Source: Bacteroidota bacterium
GTDB taxonomy: Bacteria; Bacteroidota; Bacteroidia; Chitinophagales; Chitinophagaceae
DNA: 33,964 nt
Reading direction: 5' to 3'
Assembly: GCA_018267915.1 (NCBI GenBank)
Contig: JAFDXN010000059.1
Span: 68,655 to 102,618 of the forward strand
Both the position numbers and the translations under genes were made by a program. The notes under the pieces are model-generated. The model did not search any database. It worked only from the letters and a program-made list of their open reading frames with translations, and was not told the DNA's origin. This document shows, piece by piece, positions 1-8,642 of this stretch. The first letter of the stretch is position 1. Every line of letters begins with the position of its first letter.

Positions 1-77
1 CCGGTTTTTTGTGGATAAACTATCCTAAAATTAAAATTCATTAAGTGAAGCACATTGCCGGGAAGCGGGAAAAACAA

Positions 78-110
78 GAGGGCCCGTCCCAGCGCATGAG
101 ACGGGCCCTC
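78..110 (-). terminator. Intrinsic terminator of the RCC1-repeat gene
   Basis: A perfect 11-bp inverted repeat (GAGGGCCCGTC at 78-88, GACGGGCCCTC at 100-110) encloses an 11-nt loop. It lies 16 nt beyond the stop codon of the minus-strand RCC1 gene. Read on the minus strand the stem is followed by TTGTTTTTCCC, a serviceable U-tract. Confidence 0.85.
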
Positions 111-126
111 AAAATATCCTGACCAG

Positions 127-3100
127 TTACTGCACTTTCTCCACCTTCGCTGTCACGCTTCCCGCATCATCCTTATATTTCAGGAGGTACAGGCCCGGTG
201 ATAAAGCACTCATGTCTATGTCAACTTTGGAGCTGCCCGGCTGCAGATGCTGCAGTTCTTTCCCGGTAATATCGGAGAGTGTCAAAACGGCCTTGCCCTG
301 CTGCCCGCCCTGCAGGCTTACGGTCATGGTGCTACGCACAGGGTTGGGAGTTACCGTTATGTTCAGGTTGTTGCCATTATGCAGGGTTGCGCTCACTACC
401 CTGGTATAAAGCACATTGCCGCTTGCATCGCCCAGCTTCAGCCGGTAGTAATTGACCCCATTAAAAGGATGCTCATCCCAATAGCTGTAGTAGGACGGCT
501 GACCTTTAGCGCTCACCGTGGCCAGGTCGCTAAAGGTGACGCCATCGGCGCTGCGCTGTAAAACCTGTGTTCCACCGATCTTTTCCGTGGCTGTTATCCA
601 GTCGACCCGGTTGCTGCTACCGGCATTTTGAGCGCTTATATCCGTTATGCTGATATCGAGCGCATGGCCCCAGGCTGTATGAATGTAGAAACCGCTAAAA
701 CCGGTAACCGGGAAGCTCAGCACCCACCAGTTATGCACGGCGTCCCACGTTACAGCGGGGGTTATCAGCACTTCGCCGCCGGTATAATTACCGGGTAGCG
801 TGCCGGTGCCGTGAAATTGCGATACCACCACATTGCCATTGTCCACTGTGCCTGTGGGCAGCAGCGGCAGGCCATCCACAGCCGCTACCAGGTTGTACTG
901 GTCAAATTCTGCCTGGTAGGCATATAACTTAATAGTGGCAGTGGCGCCGGCCGCGTTGGCGGCAGGCTCTATGTCGAAGTGCCTTTGCACGTAAGGCTGT
1001 CCGTTATAGGTGTACACCGCATTGTCGATCGTCACCTTTGTTGTGGTGTTACCACCTATCGGGCTCACGCCTGAAGGCGTGATACTGGCCATCAGGTCGC
1101 AGTCCGTATAGTAGCGCACATCCACCGGGCCTGTCACATTGGTCGTCATGCTCTCGGGGAAGATCACATTGCCCGCAAGCGCGTTGGATGTAGTTGTGAT
1201 GACCATATGCACGGTGTCCGACACAGGGTTAGGGAAGGCACAGGGAGTGCTGCTTGTCACGGAGCACACTATGGTGTTGCCATTGGTCAGTGTATTGTCA
1301 ACATACACTGCCGAGTTGGTGCCCACGGGGTTGCCATTCTTATACCATTGGTAGGTGGGCGTAGGGCCACCGTTGGTGGGTGTGGCAGTGAAGGTAACGG
1401 TCTGGCTGCCGCACAAGGTATCGTTGGGCGAAACAGTAATATGCACTGCAGGCAACACCGGGGTGCATATGGTGATGCAGTTGTAATTGTTCTTGTTGAT
1501 GAGCGAATTATCACCCAATTGCCCATTCGTGTTGCGGCCTGCAAGGCATACCAGGTCGCGGGCGTCTTTGATGAGCGTGCTGTGGTTGCCTTCCGCGCCG
1601 CAGAAGAGCTGCACGATGCCGCTTTGCGAAGGTATTGTTTGCGGAGTATTGTAATTCGTATTGTTGTTCAGGCCCAGCTGGCCATAGGTGTTATATCCCC
1701 ATGACATGCCGGTTCCGTCTGTTTTGAACGCAAAAGAGTGGTTCTCGCCCGTGGTGATACCTATCCAGGTGTTGCCCGTGCCTATCTGCTGCGGGCTCAC
1801 CGCATTCGTATTGTTGCCAAGCCCCAGTTGGCCGTACAGGTTGTAGCCCCATGCATACATAGTGCCATCGCCTTTTAGCGCTACGCTATGATAGCCCCCT
1901 GCGGAGATCATAGCCCAGTCGGTAGCGGTGCCTATTTGTGTGGGCACATTGGTGTTGGTGAGGTTGCCGATCCCTAGTTGTCCGTATGCGTTGTAGCCCC
2001 AGGCCCACAGCGTGCCGTTCGATTTGAGTGCCAGCGTGTGGTCCGACCCTGCCATTATACTTATCCAGTCGTGGTCGGTGCCCACCTGCGCGGGTGCGTT
2101 GGTATTCGTATTGTTGCCATTGCCCAGTTGCCCGTAGGTATTAACGCCCCAGGTCCATATAGTGCCGTCGCTCTTTAGCCCCACGCTGTGCGCGCGCCCT
2201 GCCGATATGCTCACCCAACTGGTGTCGTTGCCTACCTGTACCGGGCTGTGCTGGTCGGCATTGTTGCCGTTGCCCAGTTGCCCATTGGCATTGCCGCCCC
2301 AGGCCCAGAGCGTACCGTTGGCCTTTATGGCCAGCGTATGCACATTGCCTGCGGCCACGCCCACCCAGGTGGTGTCGGCGTCCATTTGATAAGGAAAGTG
2401 GATATCTGTCGTATTGCCCGTGCCCAGTTGCCCATTACCATTTGCCCCCCATACCCAAAGCGAGCCTTCCGAGCGCACGCCTACGGTATGGTTGCCGCCC
2501 GTGCTGATATTGATCCACTCCACGGCGGGTGTGCTGGTGGGCACCGGGTTCAGTTGCTGGGTAGTGTTGCCGATGCCCAGTTGCCCGTTACCGTTGGCAC
2601 CCCAGGCGAAGACCCTGCCCCCCGCCTGTATGCCGATACCAAATACGTTTCCAGCCGATACATCGGTCCAGTTGTGACTGGTTCCAATCTGTAGCGGACT
2701 TGTTTGGTTACTGGTGTTTCCGTTCCCCAGCCTGCCGCCGCTACCCGCTCCCCACGACCACAGGGTGCCGTTCGATTTAAGCCCATGCATGTGGCCCGTT
2801 CCACAACTCACCACCACCCAGTTGTTGTCCGTTCCCACCTGGGTGAAGTTTGTTAAATTGAGGAAATTTCCCTGGCCTAGCTGGCCGGTATTATTAAGCC
2901 CTGTGGTCCAGATGGTGCCATTTGATTTTAAAGCGGCTGAAAAATAGCCACCTGCACTAATCGATACCCAGTCACGGTCTGTGCCCACCTGCACCGGGCT
3001 GGTCTGTTGGGTTGTATTGCCAATGCCCAGTTCGCCCGAGCCGTTACTGCCCCAGGCCCAGAGGGTGCCATCGCTCTTGATGGCGAGCATATGTGTGCCA

Positions 3101-3681
3101 CCGCAAGCAAGGCGTACCCAATGCGTATCCGTGCCCACCTGTGTTGGCGCGTTTTGGTCGGTCGTATTGCCCAGGCCTAATTGTCCGGAGCTATTGTATC
3201 CCCAGGTCCATAATGTCCCGTCCGATTTGATAGCTGCACAATAAAAGCTTCCGGTTGCTGCAACTACCCATTTGTTATCAGTACCCACCTGCACAAAACT
3301 GTTTTGGTCGGTGGTATTACCAATCCCTAATTGTCCTTTATTATTTTTTCCTGTAGTCCAGAGTGTACCATCGGATTTGAGCGCGATGGTTTGATTATCG
3401 CCTGATCCTATACTAACCCAATTTGTCGATACGCCCACCGCCACGGGCACCCATTGGTCGGTGTTATTGCCGATCCCTAGCTGGCCATAAAAATTAGATC
3501 CCCACGAATAAAGCTTACCGCCGCGTATCTCGTAACTGGCAAAACTACCGGCAGTGAGGCGCTTATAATTATTCCTGTAGGCATTGCTGCTTTTATTGCG
3601 TGTGTTTCCCTGGTTGGCAAATGTGGAAAGAGCAAAAAGCAAAGAGGTAATGAATGCAGTGGCTGATAAAGTATATTTCAT
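127..3681 (-). CDS. Secreted RCC1-repeat protein with T9SS type A sorting domain
   Basis: A large exported protein (1184 aa) whose ligand is unknown. Residues 1-22 form a signal peptide ending STFA. From about residue 45 to 750 there are 14 repeats of roughly 50 residues, each with a WxWGxNxxGQLG-type core typical of RCC1/BLIP-II propellers. Fourteen blades would make two seven-bladed propellers. An Ig/PKD-like segment follows (about 755-845, around YQWYKNG). Next come a beta-rich region and a fibronectin-like segment containing VDWITATE and NYYRL. The last 75 or so residues are a T9SS type A domain (TVTPNPV near its start, LSPGLYLLKY near its end). In T9SS substrates this C-terminal domain directs export across the outer membrane and is cleaved. 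The gene stands alone with its own terminator and is divergent from another T9SS cargo gene. The domain assignment is secure; an adhesion or enzyme-inhibitory role would be a guess. Confidence 0.9.
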   Translation of the reverse strand: MKYTLSATAFITSLLFALSTFANQGNTRNKSSNAYRNNYKRLTAGSFASYEIRGGKLYSWGSNFYGQLGIGNNTDQWVPVAVGVSTNWVSIGSGDNQTIALKSDGTLWTTGKNNKGQLGIGNTTDQNSFVQVGTDNKWVVAATGSFYCAAIKSDGTLWTWGYNSSGQLGLGNTTDQNAPTQVGTDTHWVRLACGGTHMLAIKSDGTLWAWGSNGSGELGIGNTTQQTSPVQVGTDRDWVSISAGGYFSAALKSNGTIWTTGLNNTGQLGQGNFLNLTNFTQVGTDNNWVVVSCGTGHMHGLKSNGTLWSWGAGSGGRLGNGNTSNQTSPLQIGTSHNWTDVSAGNVFGIGIQAGGRVFAWGANGNGQLGIGNTTQQLNPVPTSTPAVEWINISTGGNHTVGVRSEGSLWVWGANGNGQLGTGNTTDIHFPYQMDADTTWVGVAAGNVHTLAIKANGTLWAWGGNANGQLGNGNNADQHSPVQVGNDTSWVSISAGRAHSVGLKSDGTIWTWGVNTYGQLGNGNNTNTNAPAQVGTDHDWISIMAGSDHTLALKSNGTLWAWGYNAYGQLGIGNLTNTNVPTQIGTATDWAMISAGGYHSVALKGDGTMYAWGYNLYGQLGLGNNTNAVSPQQIGTGNTWIGITTGENHSFAFKTDGTGMSWGYNTYGQLGLNNNTNYNTPQTIPSQSGIVQLFCGAEGNHSTLIKDARDLVCLAGRNTNGQLGDNSLINKNNYNCITICTPVLPAVHITVSPNDTLCGSQTVTFTATPTNGGPTPTYQWYKNGNPVGTNSAVYVDNTLTNGNTIVCSVTSSTPCAFPNPVSDTVHMVITTTSNALAGNVIFPESMTTNVTGPVDVRYYTDCDLMASITPSGVSPIGGNTTTKVTIDNAVYTYNGQPYVQRHFDIEPAANAAGATATIKLYAYQAEFDQYNLVAAVDGLPLLPTGTVDNGNVVVSQFHGTGTLPGNYTGGEVLITPAVTWDAVHNWWVLSFPVTGFSGFYIHTAWGHALDISITDISAQNAGSSNRVDWITATEKIGGTQVLQRSADGVTFSDLATVSAKGQPSYYSYWDEHPFNGVNYYRLKLGDASGNVLYTRVVSATLHNGNNLNITVTPNPVRSTMTVSLQGGQQGKAVLTLSDITGKELQHLQPGSSKVDIDMSALSPGLYLLKYKDDAGSVTAKVEKVQ

Positions 3682-4015
3682 GCGAGAGTTTTTTCAATTT
3701 AAGTATTATTAAAATTAGAAACAATAACCGAAAGATGAAACGTACAGGGTAAAATAATTCATTGAAAAGTCCCGGCAATTAAGAATTAATGCAGGGCGGC
3801 TAAACCGTAAATTTTATCAAAGCTGTGCTATTATCGCCGTTGGTAACGCTAACCACCTACATTGCCTGATGGTAATTGCTAATGCCTCCATCCCGGGTAG
3901 CGGCACAAGCATCAATTATTATCGTTATCTTTATTTTACTACCAACGAAGCCAATACCAGGTTCGTCTGTTAAATATACCAGTGTTCCAATTTACTCCCG
4001 GTTAAATAAAAGCTT
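3682..4015. other. Divergent intergenic region between two T9SS cargo genes
   Basis: This 334-bp AT-rich spacer must hold the start signals of both flanking genes. No perfect TAnnTTTG box was found on either strand. The nearest match for the plus-strand gene is TATCTTTA at 3926-3933, one base off consensus and without a TTTG about 20 bp upstream. No credible ORF or RNA gene was seen. Confidence 0.5.
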
Positions 4016-6532
4016 ATGAAGACAAAATTTACACTTTACCCGGCGATGGTGGCGCTGTGCGCTGCCACAGGCCTTTATGCGCAGCCAGCTAATTTTTCGC
4101 CGCGTGGCGTGGGAGGCGGCGGTGCGCTGTTCTTTCCCAGGATCAATCCCGCGAACGATAACGAATTTTACATCGCCTGCGATATGAGCGAGATGTTCCA
4201 CAGCACCAACTTCGGCGACAGCTATTCACAGATCCACTTCAGCAAGCTGCCTACCCTGAATGTATCGACCTATGAATTTACCGGCAATCCCAATGTAGCG
4301 TACAACAACTACAACGATGGTAACGAAGGTTATCCGGTAAAGACCAACGATGGCGGCAATACATGGACGCCGCTTGCGGGTTTCGATGCCAACCAGGGCG
4401 GGGTGTACCGGATGGCGGCGAACTATAACAAACCTAACCAACTGCTGATGAACTACTATGGCCAGATAGTGATATCGCAGGACAGCGGCGCTACATTTTC
4501 GCTGGTAAAACAGGCTACCAACAATGGTGCGGGCATCATTATGGGAGGGGTATTTTTTACGGGTGATAGTATTTACATAGGCACCAACGAAGGGCTGCTG
4601 TATTCCACCAATGGCGGCGGCTCCTTCAGCACAATGGCCACCACCGGCATACCGGCAAGCGATGTGATATGGACATTTTCGGGAGCGAAGAATGGCGGCA
4701 CCATGCGTTTTGTATGCATCACAGGGGCAAATAATAACACGTACAACGGCATTATGCCCTGGGACTACTGGGGCTATGCCACGGGTGTGTACACAATGGA
4801 CAATGCCAACGGGACCTGGACACCGGCTTCCACGGGCATCAACCTGGCCAGCGAATTCGTGATGTACACAGGTATGGCATGGAATGATGTGAACACGATA
4901 TACCTCTCCGGCAGCGACAACGGCACTCCGTTGGTTTATAAGTCCACCAATGGAGGCGGCTCCTGGACCAAGGTATTCAACACCACGGGCAACCTGAACA
5001 TTACCACCGGCTGGAGCGGGTATAACGGCGATAAGGGCTGGACCTGGGGAGAGACAGCCTTCGGTATCGCAGTGGCGCCGAACAATTCGAACAAGCTGCT
5101 CTTCGGCGATTTTGGTTTTGTGCATGTGAGCAGCGACGGTGGCGCCACCTGGAAACAGGCGTACGTGGATAATAATGACGACCATACAGCCAATGCCACC
5201 ACGCCGACCAAGCAATATTATCATTCAATAGGCCTGGAGAACACCACCTGCTGGCAGGTGACCTGGCAAAGCCCGAGTACAATGTTTGCGGCTTACAGTG
5301 ACATAGGTGGTATAAGAAGCGCGGACAGCGGTAAAAGCTGGGGTTATACTTACAATGGCATGAGCGTCAATTCCGTTTACCGGGTGGCGAAATCGCCCGG
5401 TGGCGTGCTGTATGCGGGCACCTCGGGCATACATGATATGTACCAAAGCACCAGGCTGAAAGACGCGCAGCTGGATGCCAATGACGGCAACGGCAAGATC
5501 ATGTATTCCACAGATATGGGTGCCAACTGGAGCGCGGTGCACACCTTCAACCATCCGGTTTTCTGGCTGGCCATAGACCCTAACGACTCAAATAAAGCCT
5601 ATGCAAGTGTGATAGATCATGATACGAGCATCGGTGGAATTTATGTGTGCAGTAATCTCAGCAACCATGCAAGCAGCACCTGGACCAAACTGCCTGCACC
5701 ACCACGCACGGAAGGGCATCCCGCCAGTATCATTGTGCTGAACGATGGTAAGGTGCTGTGTACTTTTTCCGGACGTATAACTTCGGGCGGCACATGGACA
5801 GCCAGCTCAGGGGTATTTCTTTACGACCCCGCAACCGGCACCTGGGCTGATAAAAGCGATCCGAACATGCAGTACTGGACAAAGGACATCGTGCCTGACC
5901 CGACCGACGCGGCGCAAAACACCTGGTATGCCTGTGTATTCAGCGCCTGGGGAAATGCGGGAGGGCCAAAGGGAGGCCTATATAAAACTACCAACCGCGG
6001 CACAAGCTGGACAAAGCTGACCGGCACACAATTCGACAGGGTGACATCTATTACCTTCGACCCGGGGAATGCCAACAATGCTTACCTGACTACCGAGACA
6101 CAGGGGCTGAACTTCAGCAATAACATGAACACAGCCAGCCCGACATTTGCGCTCGTAAGCAGCTACCCCTTCCGCCAGCCGGAGCGTGTTTACTTCAATC
6201 CTTACGATTCGACAAAGGTTTGGGTGAGCAGTTTTGGCAATGGCATGAAGGTGGGCGATCTGGCGCAGGCGCCTAACCGTATTCCTATTTTTGAGAACGA
6301 ACAGGCAGGACTATTGGCTTACCCCAACCCCGCAACCGCTTCGCTAACTGTCGATCTGCAACGCCTTGCCGGGATCAACACTGTATTGGAAGTGCATAAC
6401 ATAAGCGGTCAGCTCATTGGCGTATATAGCATCAAGGATAAAAAAAGCCTGCTGATAGATACGCATACCTGGCCGGCCGGCAGCTATCTCCTTAGTTGTG
6501 GCAGGTATTTCACCAAGGTCGTGAAGCAATAG
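4016..6532 (+). CDS. Secreted Asp-box (GH74/sortilin-like) propeller protein with T9SS sorting domain
   Basis: An exported protein of 838 aa. A signal peptide covers residues 1-22 (ending GLYA, before Q23). The body carries at least eight Asp-box (BNR) motifs, for example TNDGGNTW, SSDGGATW, STNGGGSW and TTNRGTSW, the blade signature of GH74 xyloglucanases, sortilin-type domains and related propellers. Near the N-terminus FYIACDMSEMF (Asp56) occupies the place of the conserved Asp-containing segment of GH74 enzymes. The C-terminus has a T9SS type A domain (YPNPATASLTVDL onward). If it is an enzyme, a cell-surface or secreted glycan hydrolase fits best, but the second GH74 catalytic acid could not be placed, so activity is unproven. 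The ATG at 4016 is directly followed by the signal peptide. Confidence 0.85.
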   Translation: MKTKFTLYPAMVALCAATGLYAQPANFSPRGVGGGGALFFPRINPANDNEFYIACDMSEMFHSTNFGDSYSQIHFSKLPTLNVSTYEFTGNPNVAYNNYNDGNEGYPVKTNDGGNTWTPLAGFDANQGGVYRMAANYNKPNQLLMNYYGQIVISQDSGATFSLVKQATNNGAGIIMGGVFFTGDSIYIGTNEGLLYSTNGGGSFSTMATTGIPASDVIWTFSGAKNGGTMRFVCITGANNNTYNGIMPWDYWGYATGVYTMDNANGTWTPASTGINLASEFVMYTGMAWNDVNTIYLSGSDNGTPLVYKSTNGGGSWTKVFNTTGNLNITTGWSGYNGDKGWTWGETAFGIAVAPNNSNKLLFGDFGFVHVSSDGGATWKQAYVDNNDDHTANATTPTKQYYHSIGLENTTCWQVTWQSPSTMFAAYSDIGGIRSADSGKSWGYTYNGMSVNSVYRVAKSPGGVLYAGTSGIHDMYQSTRLKDAQLDANDGNGKIMYSTDMGANWSAVHTFNHPVFWLAIDPNDSNKAYASVIDHDTSIGGIYVCSNLSNHASSTWTKLPAPPRTEGHPASIIVLNDGKVLCTFSGRITSGGTWTASSGVFLYDPATGTWADKSDPNMQYWTKDIVPDPTDAAQNTWYACVFSAWGNAGGPKGGLYKTTNRGTSWTKLTGTQFDRVTSITFDPGNANNAYLTTETQGLNFSNNMNTASPTFALVSSYPFRQPERVYFNPYDSTKVWVSSFGNGMKVGDLAQAPNRIPIFENEQAGLLAYPNPATASLTVDLQRLAGINTVLEVHNISGQLIGVYSIKDKKSLLIDTHTWPAGSYLLSCGRYFTKVVKQ

Positions 6533-6575
6533 CCAAAATATCCCCCGGAATGGGGTAATTACAGAACTAATAAAA

Positions 6576-6608
6576 AGGCGGAAATTTATGATAAGTAAAT
6601 TTCCGCCT
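6576..6608. terminator. Strong hairpin after the Asp-box gene
   Basis: A perfect 13-bp inverted repeat (AGGCGGAAATTTA at 6576-6588, TAAATTTCCGCCT at 6596-6608) has a 7-nt loop. It begins 43 nt after the stop at 6532 and ends 14 nt before the next ATG. The plus-strand tail (CAAAATTTCTC) is a weak U-tract, while the minus-strand tail (TTTTATTAG) is better. It most likely ends the upstream transcript and could also sit in the leader of the next gene. Confidence 0.65.
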
Positions 6609-6622
6609 CAAAATTTCTCAAT

Positions 6623-6928
6623 ATGAATAGGGTGTTATCTCAAAAGCTCATGTTCATCTCCAAGTCGCTGCTTTGGTCAGTACTGTTTTATGCCGTTCTT
6701 ATGACCATCATCAATTGGGATGAAGTAAGCAACCGCTTTGGTAAAAGCGATAAGCAAGTCGCCTCCGCCCACACCAGTTCGGCACCCATATCAGAGCCTG
6801 TGGTAGATGCAAAAGCTGCGGTAATACCCGGGCGCATGCGCAAGGACATACAACTCGGCAACGAGTTTGTCGCAGGCATTAAGTCAGCATTGTCACGCTT
6901 AAAAAGCGCAGCAGACATTTTGCCCTAA
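6623..6928 (+). CDS. Small single-pass membrane protein, unknown function
   Basis: A 101-aa protein not recognised as any family. Residues about 10-30 form one hydrophobic segment (LLWSVLFYAVLMTII), so an inner-membrane anchor with a roughly 70-residue soluble tail is likely. The middle is rich in Ser, Ala and Val and probably flexible. The C-terminal part (about 70-98) is amphipathic. The ORF stands alone: a strong hairpin lies just upstream and the next gene is convergent. ATG at 6623 is the only reasonable start. It might be a non-coding chance ORF, but the membrane segment and the position between hairpins favour a real gene. Confidence 0.55.
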   Translation: MNRVLSQKLMFISKSLLWSVLFYAVLMTIINWDEVSNRFGKSDKQVASAHTSSAPISEPVVDAKAAVIPGRMRKDIQLGNEFVAGIKSALSRLKSAADILP

Positions 6929-6993
6929 CCAGGCATACAAAAATTGTAAGATACTATCCTCTTGGGTCTTAATTGTTAAGAGACCATCTCCAT

Positions 6994-7016
6994 GCCTGTG
7001 TAGGGGCTACACAGGC
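6994..7016. terminator. GC-rich hairpin between convergent genes
   Basis: A perfect 10-bp stem (GCCTGTGTAG at 6994-7003, CTACACAGGC at 7007-7016) has a 3-nt GGG loop. It is preceded by a weaker hairpin around 6966-6985 (TTAA-ttg-TTAA core) and overlaps a 12-bp palindrome CAGGCCGGCCTG at 7012-7023. It lies between the convergent stops of the 101-aa gene and the XRE gene, where a terminator is expected. Neither side has a U-tract, so it may instead be a pause or mRNA 3'-end stabilising structure. Confidence 0.4.
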
Positions 7017-7038
7017 CGGCCTGAACGGAGTATTATCT

Positions 7039-7362
7039 TTAAGCTATTTCTCCTTCCAGCAGCTTGCTATGCTCAGATGACACCATCTGTAGCGCAAGGC
7101 TTTGGATCGAGGGGAACAGCATAGCGTATATATCCCTTTTGCTGGCAGGCACGTCGGTATCCTGCATACCAAGGATATATAAAACCGATTCAGGTACTTC
7201 AAAGGCGGCGCAGATTTTTTTCATGGTGCGCTGGCTAGGTCTTTTTACTCCTGTTTCGATCTGTGATAGGGATGTTTGTGAGATCTGGCAGATCTCGGCT
7301 AGTTCGTACTGGGTGATACCCAGTTGGCGTCTAACGGATTTAATAGCTTTGCCTAAATTCAT
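7039..7362 (-). CDS. XRE-family helix-turn-helix transcriptional regulator
   Basis: A 107-aa DNA-binding protein. Residues about 3-60 are a classic HTH_XRE (Cro/CI-type) domain: GKAIKSVRRQLGITQYELAE, then ISQTSLSQIETGVKRPS as the recognition helix region, then MKKICAAFEVPES. The C-terminal 40 residues hold no recognised sensor domain and may mediate dimerisation. The gene is divergent from a small unknown gene and TerC, which makes autoregulation or control of that neighbour possible but unproven. A perfect -7 box lies 63 nt upstream of the start. Targets cannot be read from the sequence. Confidence 0.85.
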   Translation of the reverse strand: MNLGKAIKSVRRQLGITQYELAEICQISQTSLSQIETGVKRPSQRTMKKICAAFEVPESVLYILGMQDTDVPASKRDIYAMLFPSIQSLALQMVSSEHSKLLEGEIA

Positions 7363-7424
7363 AAATCAGCAGGGTTTTAACTCGTTATCAAATATTATGG
7401 TAAGTGTTTTCAAAAATTGTGCTG

Positions 7425-7432
7425 CAAATATA
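7425..7432 (-). promoter_or_regulatory. Putative -7 promoter element of the XRE gene
   Basis: On the minus strand the sequence reads TATATTTG, an exact match to the Bacteroidota -7 consensus TAnnTTTG. It is 63 nt upstream of the XRE ATG. No TTTG was found at the expected -33 position, so the assignment rests on one box only. Confidence 0.4.
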
Positions 7433-7590
7433 GACGTACTTTGGCTAGTATTCGTTGGTTAATAATTGTTTAAGACTGGATTTTTTTTAGATCGCCATCT
7501 TGAATTTAATGTGAAGTGTGTAAGTACGTGGGCAGGAAACAGTTGTTTATTATTTATGTGGTGTAAAATGCAGTCTAATAGTAAAATATA

Positions 7591-7824
7591 GTGAAAAAGA
7601 ACTTTTCTATACGGTTAAATTTCGACGGTAAAAATGTGTTGGCCGTTATTGTGTCCCAGGTGAGGCAGGATGGCAGGTATTACGAGGTCAATATTACAGG
7701 GTTTCCCCGCTTTTTTATGAAATGGTCGGCACTCGGCAGATATGACGTGGTGGAGCAGGAGGGCCTGAAGCTACCTTATAACCTGGTGCTGGCTCTAAGC
7801 GATGCATTGGAAACCGGGGGATAG
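7591..7824 (+). CDS. Small hypothetical protein upstream of TerC gene
   Basis: A 77-aa protein of unrecognised family, starting with GTG at 7591 (MKKNFSIRLNFDGKN). It looks like a small all-beta or alpha/beta soluble domain, with alternating hydrophobics in KNVLAVIVSQV and YYEVNITGF and an aromatic patch (GFPRFFMKW). No signal peptide or membrane segment is visible. The stop lies 50 nt before the TerC start on the same strand, so the two may be co-transcribed. The GTG is chosen because no in-frame ATG gives a sensible N-terminus. The sequence is compact, without stops or low complexity, which supports a real gene. Confidence 0.55.
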   Translation: MKKNFSIRLNFDGKNVLAVIVSQVRQDGRYYEVNITGFPRFFMKWSALGRYDVVEQEGLKLPYNLVLALSDALETGG

Positions 7825-7874
7825 CAGCAAAACCTTAATTTAGTATAACGTAAGGGGAGGAGGAGACCAACACA

Positions 7875-8642
7875 ATGACAATAAGCGAGCTTTTTGGGGA
7901 GATCATTCACAAGCCACTGGCTTCGCTGGCAATCGTGTTTAACCTGGTGCTCATAGAAAGTCTGTTATCGGTCGATAATGCTGCGGTGCTGGCAACGATG
8001 GTAATAAACCTCGATAAGCATGAGCGTGGCAAGGCATTGCGTTACGGCCTTATCGGCGCATACATATTCAGGGGCGTGAGCCTGTTCTTTGCTGCTTTCC
8101 TGATAAAAATATGGTGGTTAAAGCCCCTCGCCGGCGCCTACCTGCTTTATCTGTGCCTGAAGTACTTTATCAGGCCGAAACACGAAGAACTGGAGGAGGA
8201 AACCGTTGCAGAGAAAGGTTCATGGCTCTACAAGCAGATCGTCAAGGTGACCGGACCATTCTGGGCCACAGTGCTGATGGTAGAAGTAATGGACATGGCA
8301 TTCTCGCTCGATAATGTTTTTGCAGCAGTTGCCTTTACTGACAATATTATTCTTGTCTGGGCAGGGGTGTTTATTGGTATCCTGGCAATGCGATATGTTG
8401 CACAGGTATTCGTCAGGCTTATAACTCACTATCCTTTCCTGGAAACGGCTGCCTTTGTAGTATTGGGTGTTCTTGGCATTAAGCTGGTACTTTCACTCAG
8501 CAGCAGGTACTTGCAGGGCTCTACGCTTGACACAATAGTTTCAGGTCATAATGCAGATATTTTCACTTCCGCAATAACAGTTCTTATCTTCCTGGTGCCA
8601 ATACTGGGCTGTATTTTGTTCAACTATCCGCGAAGGCGCTAG
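7875..8642 (+). CDS. TerC-family integral membrane protein (probable metal ion exporter)
   Basis: A 255-aa polytopic inner-membrane protein with about seven hydrophobic segments. It has the two TerC/Alx/YkoY signature regions: LIESLLSVDNA (Glu28, Asp34, Asn35) in the first membrane segment, and VEVMDMAFSLDNVFA (Glu137, Asp140, Asp146) in a middle one. These paired acidic residues are the likely cation site. Characterised members export manganese or protect against metal and tellurite stress; manganese efflux is the best inference here. An unusually strong purine-rich Shine-Dalgarno-like run (GGGGAGGAGGAG, about 7854-7865) precedes the ATG by 9 nt, which is uncommon in this phylum. The stop codon abuts that of the convergent porQ with no base between. 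No yybP-ykoY-type manganese riboswitch fits in the 50-nt leader. Confidence 0.88.
   Translation: MTISELFGEIIHKPLASLAIVFNLVLIESLLSVDNAAVLATMVINLDKHERGKALRYGLIGAYIFRGVSLFFAAFLIKIWWLKPLAGAYLLYLCLKYFIRPKHEELEEETVAEKGSWLYKQIVKVTGPFWATVLMVEVMDMAFSLDNVFAAVAFTDNIILVWAGVFIGILAMRYVAQVFVRLITHYPFLETAAFVVLGVLGIKLVLSLSSRYLQGSTLDTIVSGHNADIFTSAITVLIFLVPILGCILFNYPRRR

Noticed and set aside
4226..5224. A 332-aa open frame on the minus strand inside the Asp-box gene
   Set aside because: The opposite strand encodes a clear signal peptide, Asp-boxes and a sorting domain. The antisense translation is Val-, Ile- and His-rich without recognisable domains, as expected of a shadow frame.
7825..7874. A possible yybP-ykoY manganese riboswitch before TerC
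   Set aside because: The gap is only 50 nt and shows a purine-rich ribosome site rather than the paired aptamer; too short for this RNA.
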